NCBI GenBank assembly: GCA_035048815.1
Contig: JAUCBN010000054.1
Location: 11,594,001-11,658,000 of the forward strand
Source: Abelmoschus esculentus
Lineage: Eukaryota > Streptophyta > Magnoliopsida > Malvales > Malvaceae
Direction of reading: 5' to 3'
Length of the DNA: 64,000 nucleotides
Made by a program: the position numbers and the translations under genes. Under the pieces are notes generated by a model. The model saw only the letters and a program-made list of their open reading frames with translations. It searched no databases and was not told the origin of the DNA. Position 1 is the first letter of the stretch. Every line of letters begins with the position of its first letter. Shown here piece after piece: positions 23,038 to 35,819 of the stretch.

Positions 23038-25131
23038 ATGGAGACCGGTGTCTCGTGCTATGCTCGTGGGATTGTTCTTCCTAGTGTCTCCTCTAAGCAC
23101 TCCACTGCATTAGTCTCCCCTCCATCCATATCTCCTTCCTTCAGCTCAAGGGTACATAATTATATATGTATGTATATATGTGTGCGTGTACTGCAGTTAA
23201 TTTCAGCTAATTTCATTGTGGTATATACATATATATGTGTTGCAGAGCCTTAAATCGAGCTCGCTATTCGGTGAGTCACTTTGGATTGTTCCAAGATCAT
23301 CATTGAAGGTTTCAAAGGCAAAGAACACTTCCCTTGTGACAAAATGTGAGATTGGAGACAGTCTGGTAAGTTTACCATACTAATAGTACTTATCGGTCCG
23401 TTTCGATTTTGGATTGTTTTTAATATTGGTTTTCCAGGAAGAATTTCTTACGAAATCGACCGAGGATAAGGGACTGATTCGATTGATGATGTGCATGGGA
23501 GAAGCATTGAGGACAATTGCTTTCAAAGTGAGGACAGCTTCATGTGGAGGTACAGCTTGTGTCAATTCCTTTGGAGATGAACAGCTTGCTGTGGATATGC
23601 TTGCCAACAAGCTTCTTTTCGAGGTTCGGAATGATTAATCTTTATCCAAGTGTTCGATGAAATTCTCTAGAGATTAACAGTTTTTTCCCGGTTGTAATCG
23701 ATAACGTTTAGGCCTTGACTTACTCGCACTTCTGCAAATACGCGTGCTCCGAAGAAGTTCCCGAGCTTCAAGACATGGGAGGCCCTGCTGAAGGTCTGCA
23801 ATCTTCTTTCACAGTTTCTTATGGTTCAAGTAAACCTGAATCTGTAGTCATAAGTTATCACTATATGTAACAGGTGGATTCAGTGTTGCTTTCGATCCAC
23901 TCGATGGCTCTAGCATTGTCGATACGAACTTCACCGTAGGTACCATCTTCGGGGTGTGGCCTGGTGATAAGTTAACCGGTGTAACAGGACGTGACCAAGT
24001 TGCCGCTGCAATGGGGATTTTTGGTCCTCAGACGACATACGTTCTCGCACTTAAGGACGTCCCCGGCACCCATGAATTCCTCCTCCTTGATGAAGGTACT
24101 TGCAAGCTGCAACAACATTTATCATCAAATTTTGAAATCATGAAAATGATGTTTTTCAATGGTACATTTAACAGGAAAATGGCAGCATGTGAAGGACACT
24201 TATGAAATTGGTGAAGGAAAAATGTTCTCCCCTGGGAATTTGAGAGCCACATTTGACAATCCTGAATATGATAAGGTTCGAATCTATCTAAATTTCTAAC
24301 TTTTATTTTTTTTAAAGTATACATATTCAAACACCCGTGTCAGACACATATTTGGATATAGTATGTGTATTTGACTCATCAAATACATAAAAAAAATTCG
24401 AGAGAAGAAATAAAACATACCCAAATCAAATACATGCCTATATTCGAAACTCACATTTGAATTCGAGTAATATAAGCTTTCAAACATCCATTATTTAGTA
24501 ACTTTTAATTTTTTTTAATGAAACAGTTGATCAACTATTATGTGAGAGAGAAATACACATTGAGGTACACTGGTGGAATGGTGCCTGATGTCAACCAGGT
24601 ATATCTCATGCTTTTACAAAAGAGTCCTTAAACTTATTAAGTTTGATCAAATTGACCCCTAAACTTGTTTTGGGGTCAAATTGGCCTATGAAATTATAAG
24701 TTTCTATAAAAAGTCTAGGGCCAATTTGATAAAACTTGACAAAGTTTAAGTGCCAACTTGACCAATCTTGTCAAGTTCAAGGGCTATTTTTATGTTTTAA
24801 TCCTTTTTTTTTCAAATTTAAATGATTTAATATTTATTTTTCCCTACAGATCATTGTAAAAGAGAAGGGTATATTTACAAATGTAACCTCACCATCTGCC
24901 AAGGCCAAGCTGAGATTGTTGTTTGAGGTAGCACCATTGGGGTTCTTGATCGAGAAAGCTGGTGGTTACAGCAGCGATGGTAAACAATCGGTGCTCGACA
25001 AAATGATCAATAATCTCGACGAAAGAACTCAAGTTGCGTACGGTTCAAAAAACGAGATCATTCGATTTGAAGAAACTCTATACGGATCGTCGAGGCTCAG
25101 TGCAGGAGTCCCTATTAGTGTTCCTGCTTAA
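23038..25131 (+). CDS. SBPASE: Chloroplast sedoheptulose-1,7-bisphosphatase
   Basis: Eight exons: 23038-23151, 23246-23365, 23438-23623, 23712-23793, 23874-24095, 24175-24275, 24527-24598 and 24850-25131. Together they give 392 residues, matching plant SBPase (about 393). The enzyme dephosphorylates sedoheptulose-1,7-bisphosphate in the Calvin-Benson cycle of the stroma. The first ~60 residues are a Ser-rich transit peptide. Metal and substrate motifs of the FBPase/SBPase family are present: GGFSVAFDPLDGSSIVDTNF, then GTIFGVWPG. The thioredoxin-regulated cysteine pair is seen in RTASCGGTACVNSFGDE. LRYTGGMVPDVNQ and the IIRFEETLYGSS terminus distinguish it from FBPase. The first donor (AGG|GTACAT) is weak, but phase and alignment support it. 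Intron 7 holds a small inverted-repeat element. Confidence 0.96.
24620..24790. mobile_element. Small inverted-repeat element in SBPase intron 7
   Basis: The left end (AGAGTCCTTAAACTTATTAAG) pairs approximately with the reverse complement of the right end (AATAGCCCTTGAACTTGACAAG). Both are followed by ...TCAAATTGxCCC. The ~170-bp length, intronic location and lack of coding sequence fit a MITE or a folded repeat. No clear target duplication was found. Confidence 0.45.
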
Positions 25132-27617
25132 GTGAACAATGTTTCATTTGTTTGCCTTTTTTGACATTTTTATTTCCTTGTACCTTAATCATGTCAAACT
25201 TTTAAGTAATGTTCCCATATAAAAATTGTGAAATAGGGGATGAAATGAAACGATGTTAACTCAATATCTTCGGACATTTTAAAGTAAATACAATCCTCTC
25301 AAGTATTTTAGTATAATTACATTTTTAATCTTTTTTAATTTAAATATTAATTAAATAGAGATACGTCGATGAGCATACGTTGTACAATCTCAATTTGGAT
25401 GTGAATCCATCAAAAGTTTCTTTCTTTAAAGCCTTGGTGAGCATATCCACTAGTTCTCATTTAATGGATTCATAAGATAAATATGTTATTCTATCATTGA
25501 TTGTTTTTTAGATAAATTATCGGTCAGTCTTCACTTGTTTTATTCTAATAGGATGGATTGGATTTTCCTGAAGAATACACTATGTCTTGAAATTTTTTAA
25601 GTATCTCTATATCTTGTATGCATTCTCAAGTTGTTCTTCTTTAGGATCTGTTATATATTGTCTTATAATACTAACAAAAAAAAATAATATGTGATCTTGT
25701 CAAAGATAGGTATTTAAGTTTTTAGACCAATCTTTAATATTGCTTCACCTTCAAGTTTGTCTCTATCGGAGTGTTTGTTGGTTTGTACCCAACATTCTAA
25801 TCTCGAATAAGAGATCTAAAATGTATTTTCTTTGATTAATAATTAGATCTTTGCTTGATCTTGTCACCTTCATTTTTAAGAAATATCCCAAGCTTTCTAA
25901 GTCTCTATTGATTCTTTAAATTTTTAATCCCATTGAGATTATCTTTATTGATTATTATGTCATCAACATAAACAATCAAGATTATCTTTTTTTTTTGTTA
26001 GGTGTCATCTTGATGAAGAGTGTATGATCTATTTGATTTTGTTTAAATCCATTTCTTAAAATAATTTTGATAAATATCTGAAATCAGATCTTAATTTATT
26101 GTTTCAGACTTTATTTTTTCACATCTAACTGATAAATGCTAAACCAAATAGAATTCCAACTTTGTTAAGTATGGCCACAAGAGCAAAGATTTCCTTGTAA
26201 TCATTGTTTTATTTGTGAGAAACTGTAACGACCAAAATTACGGAATTTAAGGGTTGAGTCAACCTAGAGTATTTAAGTTTTGATTTGTAGGTTCAAGTGT
26301 TTTGTTAGGCTTGTTTTTGGGCTTTGGGTTTGTGTTGTTGATTTGCTAGTAGATTAAGATGGATATTAAAGTCAAACAGAGTGAAAAAGGATTTATTTTT
26401 TTTGCAAGAGTATTAAGTGTAGTAAAGTTGGTTAAGTATCAAAAGATCTACAAAGCAAGATAAGAAATATTAAATTTGGTGAAGATTGAGTTTTTTTGGT
26501 GTTAACAAGTAAGAATGAGAACGAGATGTTGGGGTTTCGTTTTTAGTTTTGTTGATGCTTTTAGACCATAAATCTTTTTTAGTGGTGTTTAATTTTGTTA
26601 CATAATTGTCTCTTGCATTAGAAGAGGTAGGCGAACCATCCAAATCTCTTGGTAATGAGAGAGCTTGAAAATTGGTAGAAATTTTCATTTTTTGCTTGGT
26701 TAACTCGAGGTTAGTGCGTTATTAACCCCTATAGGTTATTGTAACTCGTAAAAATAAGTCTTTATGCATGTTTTGATATTTATGGTTTGTAATAGCTTTG
26801 ATTTAATCACTAATGACAACTTATGGATGTTGTAAGATAGAATTTGAGAATTAATCCTATAAGTTAAGATAGAATTTTTGATAAATTCTTAAAAAAAAAT
26901 TTGGGGCTTAATCATATAGGTAAATTATATAAGTTATAATAGAATTTTTGGTAAAATTCAAACTCACTTGAATTGGTACTATTGTTATATTATCCGGGAA
27001 GGTTTGAGTGATTCAAGTATTGATGTGAAATATCGATACAACGTTGGATATATTGATACAGGTAAAAGGTTCAGTTCTTTTAAAATGTAAATGACGTATA
27101 TAATTAAATTTGAAAAAAAAAATTTAATAATTCAATTAAAAAATTAAATAAAATGAAAATTATAAAATATGACCATCAACATAACTAATTAAAATTTTTA
27201 TTTAACTCAGACTCGATCGAATATTCATTATAAATTCATATATATTTAAGCATAATTTTCCGTTAAATTATAGGTAATTTAAATGTTATAAATTAAAAGA
27301 AAAATTAAAAAGCAAAGGAAGTAGGCCAATTATTAAGCCCAAATCATTTGAACCTCGCTGGAAAACAGAGGGAAAATAAAAGCAACGAACGCGTGAAATT
27401 CAGCGTCCTATAAGGGCGCGTACGAACAGATAGGATCAGTCGAGTATTTTAACATCTTCCTTCCCCCGTCGTCTCCGTTGCCTCCAATTCACAGCAAAAC
27501 GCACCGTTTCATCCCTTTTAAACTAGATTTCCACTTTTCAAAGAAAAAAATCCCCAATTTTTCTTTAAAGAAAGTTACACTTCCAGTTGATTTGTCGATT
27601 CGATCTCTTGTTCTTCG
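25132..27617. other. Spacer between SBPase and YIP4, with copia debris
   Basis: SBPase 3' UTR comes first, then the antisense copia remnant listed separately. At about 26224 a TGTAACGACCAAAATTACGG start resembles an LTR end, but no partner was found. About 27080-27240 has a copy of a GACTCGATCGAATA dispersed repeat. The YIP4 leader lies in the last ~250 bases. Confidence 0.5.
25350..26205 (-). mobile_element. Degenerate Ty1/copia pol fragment (RT and RNase H)
   Basis: Reading the minus strand in broken frames shows copia landmarks in the right order. The first is GFKQNQIDHTLFI (about 26040). Next comes IVYVDDIII with the YVDD catalytic motif (about 25975). An AYKI-stop-RYLK segment follows (about 25610), then ELVDMLTKALKKETFDGF near the end (about 25440). 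Stops and frameshifts are frequent, so it is an old dead copy. No LTRs were recognised and the ends are approximate. Confidence 0.7.
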
Positions 27618-29583
27618 ATGGATGAATCGGCATCGTATGCAAATCTTCCAACCAGTCATTTACTCGGCTCAGTTCCCGTAAGCTTCTTCACGATCTCTCT
27701 TTTTTCGTTTAATTTTTCGGTTTTATTTGATTTTTTTTATCAGATTAATTGTTAGGAATCGGCATTTTTATGTAATTTGATTTCGATCTTCATTCGAATT
27801 TCAGTCTGTTATAAATGAAGAACAGAAGGCCACACATGCAGGTACTTTTTTGGAAAATTTGTTTAGATTAATTGCGGATTTGTTTCTGTTAATTATTTAA
27901 TTGAAATTGTGCAGTTTCTGAAGCGAGTATGCAATACTTGCCTCCAAATAATGGCAGCGGAGGAAGTAGAGGCCGAGGTTATCAAACTCTTGAAGCTCCG
28001 ACTGGTATATTAAACCTGGTTAATTTTATCAATCTTTTTTTCACCTATGAAATCTGACGATGAATTTGGAGATCCGCTGTGTTTGAATGATTAATGTCTT
28101 ACAGAGTGTGTTTTTTGAGGAAAATTTGTTATTTATGTTAACGGAAAGAAAAAGAAGCTTTCAATGTAATGGCATTTAGAGTTGAAATATTGGGAGATTT
28201 GGTCATTGAACCAAGTGGATCTTCTTTTTTGAAGTTTAATCTGGTATCTTAGGGAAATTTGTTGAGCAGAGTTTATGTTTTTGACGCCCCTTAAATTTGA
28301 ATGGAGAAAATACACTGCATTCGTTGTCTCATGTTTGTTTACCTTCTGGAATGGATGCCTTCTATTTTCGTAGTCATGGATTCAATATCTTCATATAGTT
28401 GATGTAAATCGATATCACGATCACTTCTGAAAGAAACCTTCACATCATCACATGATGCATATGCCTATTGTGATTTTGTTTGTGTTCAAGTGTGTGTTTT
28501 TAGCACCATTCCTTGTAAGGAATACAGACTATTGATTAAGCGTTCATGTTCTAAAACACCTTAGGCTTAGGATATTGTGCCTAAGTTACTATCATCGGCG
28601 TTGCAGTTTATTTTATTCACTTATTGTAACATTTTAATGCTTTTATTTAGTGTTATTGAAGGAATGTTATTATCCCTTTGTCTATCATATGCAGAAAGCT
28701 TTGAACAACAGCTGCCTAACAACTGGAAGGGAGTGTTTAGTATCTCATCATACACACAATATTTTAACGTGGATACGGATGTTGTGATAAACAGGCTGAT
28801 AAGTTCATTTTATCCCACTGCTGGAGATTTTTTCAGCAAGATTGATGCAAACCCTGATCTGTGAGTATGCTTCCCCTTCCCCTCTTGATCTGTGAGTATC
28901 TTTAACCGAGACATGAAAAGCAGCTTGTGTCAAAGCTTCATTGTCTTGATTTTTGCCATATATTTAGGTATGGTCATATCTGGATCACAACTACATTGGT
29001 CTTTATGCTTTCTTCCTTTGGAAACTTTGCTACATACCTTATGCAAAAGCATAACACTGGAACTACTTCCTGGAGCTTCGATGTTGGTTATGTAAATGTA
29101 GCAGCTTCTGGAATATATGGTTATGCAATAGTGGTGCCCCTGGCATTTTACTTCTTGCTTCAATATCTGGGTTCAAATGCTAGCCTTGTACGATTTTGGT
29201 GCATGTGGGGTTATTCTCTCTCGATTTTCATTCCAACCACGGTAAATTTTCGTCTCTTTAAAAGAAAAAATAAATGCTTGGTGATCACATCTAGTCATCT
29301 AGATTTCCTGAACTTATTTTGCATCATTTTGTGATCATTCATAATTTCTGTTACGATCATCTGACTGTACTATACGACATATTTGCAGTTCCTACTGCTT
29401 ATTCCAGTTGAGTTTCTCCGATGGATGATTATATTAATAGCTGGTACGGCCTCTGCATGCTTTGTTTACTTGAATTTAAGATCTTATATCGAGGGGGTGA
29501 ACGACCTAACAATTATGGTGGTTGCTGCATTCTTGTTGCAAATGGCCCTTGCAATCTTTATCAAGGTCTGGTTCTTTCCCTAA
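27618..29583 (+). CDS. YIP4: Yip1-family Golgi/TGN membrane protein (YIP4-type)
   Basis: Six exons: 27618-27677, 27805-27841, 27915-28004, 28695-28860, 28968-29241 and 29389-29583. They give 273 residues. Yip1/YIPF proteins bind Rab GTPases at the Golgi and trans-Golgi network. The Arabidopsis YIP4 pair works with ECHIDNA in secretion. The first ~115 residues are a soluble cytosolic part with a Gly-rich linker, then NWKGVFSISSYTQYFNVDTD, the Yip1 signature region. Five hydrophobic segments follow, starting at about GHIWITTTLVFML and ending at LQMALAIFIKVWFFP, with no tail beyond. The intron after exon 4 splits a Leu codon (phase 2), which confirms the join. Orthology to YIP4a or 4b is not resolved. 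Confidence 0.93.
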
Positions 29584-31548
29584 ACCATACTAAGTCATCC
29601 TGCATGGTCCGAACTCTGTTGTGGATTCTCTGTTACCAGGACTAATGCCAAAATGAGTTTAGTTTGAGTGAAATCCCTATCAAAGAAAAGCTTGTGTCTT
29701 TTAGAACTCGTTCGGTGAGTTTTAGCAATATTGAGACATGCAACAGGAGTGAGATTTAGGAGTCGATGTTTCCAGTAAGGTGTTGCGGTGCCACTAATTT
29801 GGTTTGGAGTCGGGTTGATCTAATTAACGAGGTGTTCTTGGCCTGCAACTTTTAAGAGACCAATATCATAGGAAATACTCTCCTTTGAACACGGTTATGT
29901 AAATATAGGTTTCATGGTCTTGGTTTGTTAACTGTAGTTGTTGCATATCGTTGGAAAACAAATTTTTGTGTCGAGTATTGGTAGATTCTCTCGTCTTCCC
30001 GTTTAAGATATTCCAGGTCCGTAAGTGGAATGCATTAGCTCTCCGTTTTTCGGTTGGCCAATGAGGGCTGAATACGGTTAATCCGGCATTTGTAAGACCA
30101 AAGAGTTGGTGATATGTGCGTGTTGCAAGGTATGCGACTTTGATCTCATATCCAAAATCATGTGCTTAATTGTACAAACCGGACAACCCCTGATTTTCGC
30201 TTTTTATTTGATTTGTATAATTATTTTATTTTATTTTACTGCATTGGTTTAATTCGAATAAACTATCGATTTTTGAATCGACTGGTTAATCCGGTATGGT
30301 TTGACAAGCTCCAAATCTTCAGTACTCCATCTACTTTGAGTCATGTCTTTCATGATCTAGGCCTTCTTGGCTTGGTCATAAAGACTAGACCCATCCCATA
30401 TGATAATCAATTAAACTTGTAGTTAAATTAGTGATTAATTTTAATTAATTAATAATAAAACTCCTGTCTAACACAAAAACTGGACTTCACGTTGTTAGTA
30501 TCAGTACATTGTCAGAATTAATCATTACATATTTTTTTAATCAACTTGGAATAAAATTTGAATTTGCTAAGCTCTACATAATTATATAATAATTTTTTGG
30601 TTTGTTAATTCATGTAGTGAATGTATCGGGATGGATTCTTAAAGGGACTTGTCTTAAAAATTTTGAAAAAAAAATATAATTTAGCTTCTAAAATTTATAA
30701 AAAAAATATTTTGACTTTAAAATTCTTAAAAAAATAATAGTAAGGGAGAGTAAAACTTGACTCAAAAAAATTGATGACTCGATTCAAAAAAATCGAATAA
30801 TTCGACTTGATTAAAGGTAAAAATACTCAATTTGTAATGATTCCACTCAATTCGAAAAATTTTCAAATAAAGTTAAAATTGTAAAATGAAAATTTGAATA
30901 ACTCAAAATTTTTAGTAATTGAAGGACTTAAAGTTCAATATGAGTCTCTCGATTCTTTACGATATATATATTGATATATAAAAATATAAATAAATACTGT
31001 CATATGAAAAAATACGAAGAAATATATATATATTATAATCAGAAAAAGTCGTTTAAATTAAAATTAAATCGTATTTTAATATGATAAATAGTTACAATTA
31101 AATTTTTATAGAAATTCAAAAATTCGACTTGACTCAAATTTCTTAAACTCGAATCGAATCGAAAAAATTTTAAATGAAATTTGAGTTGTAAAATATGACT
31201 GTCAACTCAAATAACTTGAATTTTCTTTACTTTACTCGAATTTCTTAAACTCGACTCGACTCAAAACATTTCAAATAAAGTTTGAGTTGTAAAATATGAC
31301 TCGTCAACTTAAATAACTTCAAAATTTTTGACTCAACTCGATCGAATACTCACCCCTAAATCCAAAAGTTCCTAAGCTAAGATTCAATCTGCAGAATTAA
31401 TGCAAAATGCTTATATTCTTGCATGGTAGCTCACCAGGAACAAAGTAAGACTGCAGATCCTTTCAGAATTACAGAACAAAACACAATCTATATAAATAGA
31501 ACGTGGATAGGAAGGAAAGATCCAAAATGTCGAAAAAAGGGGTTATAT
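29584..31548. other. Convergent spacer between YIP4 and COI1
   Basis: The first ~500 bases are probably YIP4 3' UTR. About 30780-31360 is a run of degenerate repeats built on GACTCGACTCAA, GAGTTGTAAAATATGACT and AACTCGATCGAATACTC motifs. About 31420-31548 is COI1 3' UTR. No gene is visible. Confidence 0.55.
30780..31363. repeat. Degenerate dispersed repeat with tandem sub-copies
   Basis: The block AAATGAAATTTGAGTTGTAA...ATATGACT(CG)TCAACT.AAATAACTT appears at about 31168 and again at about 31275. The later copy continues into TTGACTCAACTCGATCGAATACTCACCCCTA. Related copies lie at about 27160-27226 and 48261-48342. It is a dispersed family of unknown type; I saw no terminal repeats. Confidence 0.5.
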
Positions 31549-34527
31549 TTACAGCACCGGATCCAATGGAGTTACAGTGTCTGGAAAATCTGTTCTTGGT
31601 CCGGCTAGGGAGTAGTAGGCGAGAATATGAGCAGGATGTTCGTCTACAAGTTCCTCTCCATCTTGATTAGTTGTCACGACTCGTCTCGCAGGAATGAGCT
31701 CGATATTCCAGAATGGACGAGCCATGGCTAACAGATCACGACCTGATCCAGATGATGCTTTATATCCTTGAACCCATAAGTACCTCAAAGAAGGTAACTG
31801 CAATGCAGCATGTGCCAATGCGAGCTCACTGAAGCAGCAGCCCCTCATCTCTAGTTTCTGCAAGCTAGGACATCCTTTAGAGAACTCCAAAAGTCCGGTA
31901 TCGGACCCTCCGACATATCCCAGAAGCATCCATCTCACGTTCGGACTATATCTCCCGATATAACCGAGACCTACATCGGTTAAGCCACCAGGTCGGAGAT
32001 AGAGAGCAAATCGTCTAAGCTTTTCACAGCCTATTAATAGAGCTCGAACTCCATTGTCAAGAGGCAAATCTGTTATCCTTTCTTCTTGGTCAAGCAAAAC
32101 TAGACGAAAATCACAGAGATTTTTGGAGTGAGTCCCAATGGATTCTAACGATGCATTCGTGATGTCGGATACATAAATGGCTATATATTCCAATTCAAGG
32201 CATCCCTGAGCTAAAGCTGTTAATCCTCTATGTGAAACCGAACCTTCTTCGTCCCCCATTCCTTGTTCGTCCGCACCTCGTTCGATTCTAAGCCTCTTTA
32301 GTTTCTTACAACTTTGAGCAAGAACTTCTAATCCTCTGTCTCCAATAACATTCCTTGTCTGTCCATCAAGAAAATACATGTAATAAGACATGATTGACGA
32401 TTTAGAACGAAAGCTAACATGTCGATTCAAGAACATTGCCTGGGATTTAGCTCATTCAGCACATTCAACTACTGAAAATGTCAATGACAGATAAAATTTG
32501 CCACAAAAAATGCTAACATTCTATGACATAAAGCATGATGCCAAAGTTCATTAAAAAAAATTACTTGGAACATAGAAATATTAAGAAATAACAGATTCGT
32601 GATTCTACCTCGAAAACTTCTAAGTTGGGGCATCGTTGAATTAACAAGCAATGATTTCTGTGTTGAGCAATGCATAGAGGAGATCCAACCTTTTAAGGGA
32701 TGATGCAAAAGGAAACACGATCGGCATTTCATGACTCCCCATGTATGTTAATCCCAAACGGCATAACCTCGGGGGGAATGTTACAGCATTATACTTGTCC
32801 GATTGCTCGTTATTGAAAGAACCACCACAGAATTCTTCTAACACAGAAGCGGTACGAAAAAAGCCAACAAGATCTAGAATTTCACAATCACTGACTTTCA
32901 CAGAGGTCAAGTTGCAACAATTTCTGGCAATCCGTTCAAGGTCTTCGAAACTCACTTGGACAAGATCAGTCATGTAGAAGTTTAATGTCTCGAGAACAGA
33001 GTTATTCATCGTGATCTCGTGAAGCCATTGGCCATCTCTCTCGACAATCGAGCTCTCTTCTAGAAACAACATTCTTAGTTGCCTGCAGAAACATATCAAG
33101 ATTTAAAATCATTAACAAGGAATGATATCTACTAATATTACACCAAAAGCATAACTAGCTAACCCTTTATCCTTTACTTCTCTGATTCATCAAGTTTATG
33201 AAATCCCAAAATTGAACTCTACCGATGGACCACAGCACATGGACTTTTATATATGAACCGTTAATCGATCGATCACGTAAAGCTCAACCATTGCTATCAG
33301 CATCCTATCATTTATGCTTAATGTACCTTGCAGCAACCTCAGCATCTCATACACATTCATGACATTCTCTAATCAAACTTGAAGCATTTAAAACAAGAAG
33401 CATATTCCCGAAACTGCTTCAAGACAACCAATACATGAATATTCAAGTTCCGCCGCTCTTCGACACATCCGAAACATCAACGGTGCACACGATGATGCAA
33501 TCTCCATCCTCGTATCACATGTATAAATCCGAATCTTACACCCCGAAAAAGAAAGATCTACCTCATTGTCACGCAATAGAAAATCTACAGATACAAGAGA
33601 CTACCTAACTACTAGTTCATCAAATTGAATCCCTTATTTCTATAAAACAAATAAAGCAAAAATATTTTCACCAATTCAAGTCAACTAAACTAAAGCTTGA
33701 AGATCCAAGTATTTGTATGCAACTAAGTGTCTGTACTTGAATGAAATTCGAGATTTAGTCCCTATAATTAAAAGGTTTAAACATTAAATCTTCCAACTTT
33801 TTCCATGTATAAATTTTAATCCAGTTGTTCCCTTAATATTTTCCCTCAAAATTTACTATCTATCCAATCATATAAACTTCAGAAACAAATCATTTATAGT
33901 AAGCAACATCAATGATTAGATTCAAATTAAAGAAGGGATTTAAACGAGATTAATAAGCAAAATTAACACCATTAAGCTTACAACTCGTAATTAAACATTA
34001 GAATTCTTTAAAAAAAACAAAGAAAATTACCGGCACATGCTTCCGATATGGAAGAGTCCATCGGTTGAAAACCCAGAGCACTTATCAAGCTTCAGAGCCT
34101 GCAAAACTCTCCCTCTAGACCGAGCCAAAACTTCGAGATCCGAATCTCTAACAATCATCCTCCTAAAATGAAGCGATCTCAAGCAATCGAAGTTCTCCGC
34201 TATTTCGCGCACCCACGGCATCACGTATCCTCCCCAGTCATCGGGAATCAAATTGAACATCGCCGCCCGAGGTTTTCCCTTCAGCTCCAACGATTCCAAG
34301 AACGGAAAACGTCGCCGCAACCGATCCGTCGTCGTCGTGTAACAAAAAGCGATGGTTATATGCTTACGCGACGACGAGTCCAGCTCGTACCACCTCCGGC
34401 AGACGAGCGAAATAGCGGCGCGGTCCCTCGGGTCGTGTACGTACGACAAGACGCATCCCAATACGACATCGGACATGCCGGAATTGAACGACGCCGTTCT
34501 ATTCAGCTTATTATCATTCTCCTCCAT
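31549..34527 (-). pseudogene. COI1: COI1 jasmonate receptor (F-box/LRR) with a one-base frameshift
   Basis: Three exons, complement(34031-34527), complement(32609-33082) and complement(31549-32358), have clean GT-AG junctions. COI1 is the F-box subunit of the SCF ligase that binds jasmonoyl-isoleucine and JAZ repressors. Exon 1 has the F-box (LVCRRWYELDS) and PRAAMFNLIPDDWGGYV. Exon 3 has TRNVIGDRGLEVLAQSCK to PAHILAYYSLAGPRTD with no lesion. Exons 1 and 2 together are 971 nt, one short of a multiple of three. Near 32655 the expected GAA-GAT-CAT reading is GAAATCAT, so the frame hits TAA at 32643 after 312 codons. Adding one base would give 593 codons, the normal COI1 length. The rest is fully conserved, so either a young null allele or an assembly error is possible. 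I call the start at the second ATG (MEEND), not 34539. Confidence 0.9.
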
Positions 34528-35819
34528 CCAAACAATCAAATCGGATCAAAAAGGGCCGGAGCAGTTCACTTTCCGAGCAGAAAACGATAAACGGGGATAA
34601 AAATACGATCTGTAATAAAACAAGGAAACCGTTTATTCGGAAGCCTCTCTTATATTCAACAAAGAAGGAGAAAACCAACGGAACGGAACCGGTCGATAGG
34701 CAAAATAAACCGGCTCGGTTAAGTATCGGATCGACGGTTCATGAGGAAGAAGAAGAGAGAATAACCGGAGAAAGTCCGGTGCCGGGGAAAGTGGAAACCT
34801 TTTTCAAGTAGATTGAAGCTAAGAGTAAAAATTGACGGCTAAGATTGATTTAAAGGATATGATCGAACGGTTTAAAATGAAAGTATAAGATCAAGTGCGA
34901 GTGCGGCTCTCAATCTTACAAATAGAACCAAATTACTGACAGCAACACAACGTGTAATATAAAACTTATATTTTACATTTTCAACTGGAGTGGATTATGA
35001 CGTGTCGGTATTTGATTGGATGCGTTAACTGCACAATGGTAACTTTTAGTGTAGTAGATTCCTACATCTTATGAGACAAATCTATAACGGTAAGAAAAGG
35101 TTTGATGTTAGAAATAGCTTTTGGATGAATATAGTAATTATGTCTTTAATTGTTCTGGATAAAATAATTAAAAATAATATATAAAAGATTTTTATAATTT
35201 TAATTCATGTGAACTTTGAAATTTTAATTCACGTGATTGCATTATATAAATATTAGCTTTGTAATTTTTTTTAATAAAATCAAGTTTGATTTTTGTAATT
35301 TATGTTATTATTTCTATTATTTTTGTGCCAACAATGTAAGAAAACAATTGTAATATATATGATTAGGATCTATTTATAGAGAATATGAAACTCATAATTT
35401 TATATGTTTTTGCATCGTTTGATAAGAAAAATAAATAGTTGAGAATAACTTCTTACTTTTTCTATTCGATAATCTTCGTATATCTTAATATTGATCCCAA
35501 TTATTTATTTTATCAATCTAACAATTTAAAAATATATAAAACTTAAATATTCTTATATTATATAAAATTGTATATATATATATATATTCAATAGAGAACG
35601 TAGTCTTTAGACCACACAATTCTTTTTTTCTTAAGAATTATAAATTTAATTTAGGTTTTAACCTCTACGGTTTATAATTTAAAGTTAAGGTTTAAGATTT
35701 TAGGATTAAAATTATATATTTTATTCTAATATATATAGATAGATTTTCTTTGTATAAAACTTATCAATGTTTCATGAAAATATAACCACTAGAAAGGGAA
35801 AAAAAAGGATGACGCTTAT

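Noticed and set aside
34527..34539. Upstream ATG (MIVWMEEND) as the COI1 start
   Set aside because: Relatives begin at the Met-Glu-Glu position. The upstream codons add four residues not seen in the family.
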